Below, one piece after another: positions 63,910 through 64,000 of a stretch of DNA of 64,000 bases; position 1 is the stretch's first letter; the number at the start of each line of letters is the position of its first letter. Below the pieces are notes generated by a model, which made no database searches, was not told the DNA's origin, and was given only the letters and a program-made list of their open reading frames with translations. The position numbers were made by a program, and so were the translations under genes. This DNA is from Antribacter soli. Its GTDB lineage: Bacteria > Actinomycetota > Actinomycetes > Actinomycetales > Cellulomonadaceae. The stretch spans positions 1 to 64,000 of the forward strand of contig NZ_JAKGSG010000022.1 in assembly GCF_021568775.1 (NCBI RefSeq). Direction: 5' to 3'.

Positions 63910-64000
63910 GGACCCACCCTCCTGAGGACCGGAACAACCTGGTGTGCGCGGCCCCCTCATCGCAGAGCCGATGGACAGTGTTATCACGAACGGTGCCGTT

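Noticed and set aside
1-64000. tRNA or rRNA genes
   Set aside because: I saw no T-loop (GGTTCGAnnCC) with matching acceptor stems and no conserved rRNA blocks; a tRNA scan would be decisive.

Overview
The window is very GC-rich DNA with dense genes on both strands, frequent GTG starts and many apparently leaderless promoters. Family content (F420-type LLM oxidoreductase, GlsB/YeaQ protein, FBP zinc-finger protein, PucR, WYL and MocR regulators, secreted NlpC/P60 and GH25 wall hydrolases) points to an actinobacterium. A Micrococcales/Cellulomonadaceae-like or Promicromonosporaceae-like organism is my inference; no rRNA or tRNA was seen to confirm it. The dnaB gene near the right end is the only core replication landmark.

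Layout. 0.1-4.9 kb: hsp20 with a CIRCE operator, metF behind a SAM riboswitch, a divergent MTA phosphorylase, a NYN-LOTUS RNase-like protein and a PlsC acyltransferase. 4.9-11 kb: a repeat element, an SRPBCC protein, an App1-type phosphatase, an LLM oxidoreductase, Tag glycosylase, a headless tetR remnant, DinB and a VanY-like peptidase. 11-16.2 kb: a large secreted subtilase, a VOC protein and RlmC. 16.2-20 kb: two adjacent paralogues that each join a sigma-factor-like region, an anti-sigma zinc finger, membrane segments and a C-terminal sensor-like domain in one chain, with a co-translated 73-residue protein. 20-23.7 kb: a 92-bp tandem repeat, a NavBac-like ion channel, GlsB, HxlR and two DoxX-like membrane proteins. 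23.8-27.1 kb: two NlpC/P60 hydrolases, the first under a c-di-AMP riboswitch, flanking a membrane protein and a GNAT. 27.2-37.9 kb: secreted 5'-nucleotidase, YcaQ-like protein, quinone oxidoreductase, Csp-type copper protein, secreted trypsin-like protease, WYL regulator with epoxide hydrolase, secreted alpha/beta hydrolase and GH25 lysozyme. 37.9-43.5 kb: a decayed SDR/HxlR pair, HAD phosphatase, a GH3 beta-glucosidase-TetR operon with its operator, and an FBP protein. 43.9-48 kb: MFS exporter, a mobile mystery A/B (Xre/Fic) module with three operators, and two SDRs. 48-58.5 kb: XRE, MocR/EamA, OsmC-ACT, ArsR, DUF4037, PucR with esterase, SnoaL-like, DUF1905 and an S51-like peptidase. 58.5-64 kb: AI-2E transporter, dnaB, a cluster of DnaA-box-like sequences, a MATE exporter and an orphan winged-helix regulator.

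Themes. Cell-envelope maintenance recurs (NlpC x2, GH25, VanY-like peptidase, subtilase, c-di-AMP riboswitch, a direct-repeat operator shared by both NlpC genes). Regulation can often be read from the DNA: CIRCE, two riboswitches, a PHO-box-like repeat, TetR, MocR and mobile-mystery operators, and about twenty promoters of the form TAnnnT-N6-start. The strongest candidates for something little described are the paired membrane sigma/anti-sigma fusions with their shared 17-bp promoter-like element, and an intergenic repeat whose conserved core is flanked by inverted arms copied from the 3' end of the neighbouring gene.

Two stretches (1-75 and about 23683-23790) are nearly pure G and C homopolymer runs. 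They are probably corrupted sequence over strong hairpins rather than biology.
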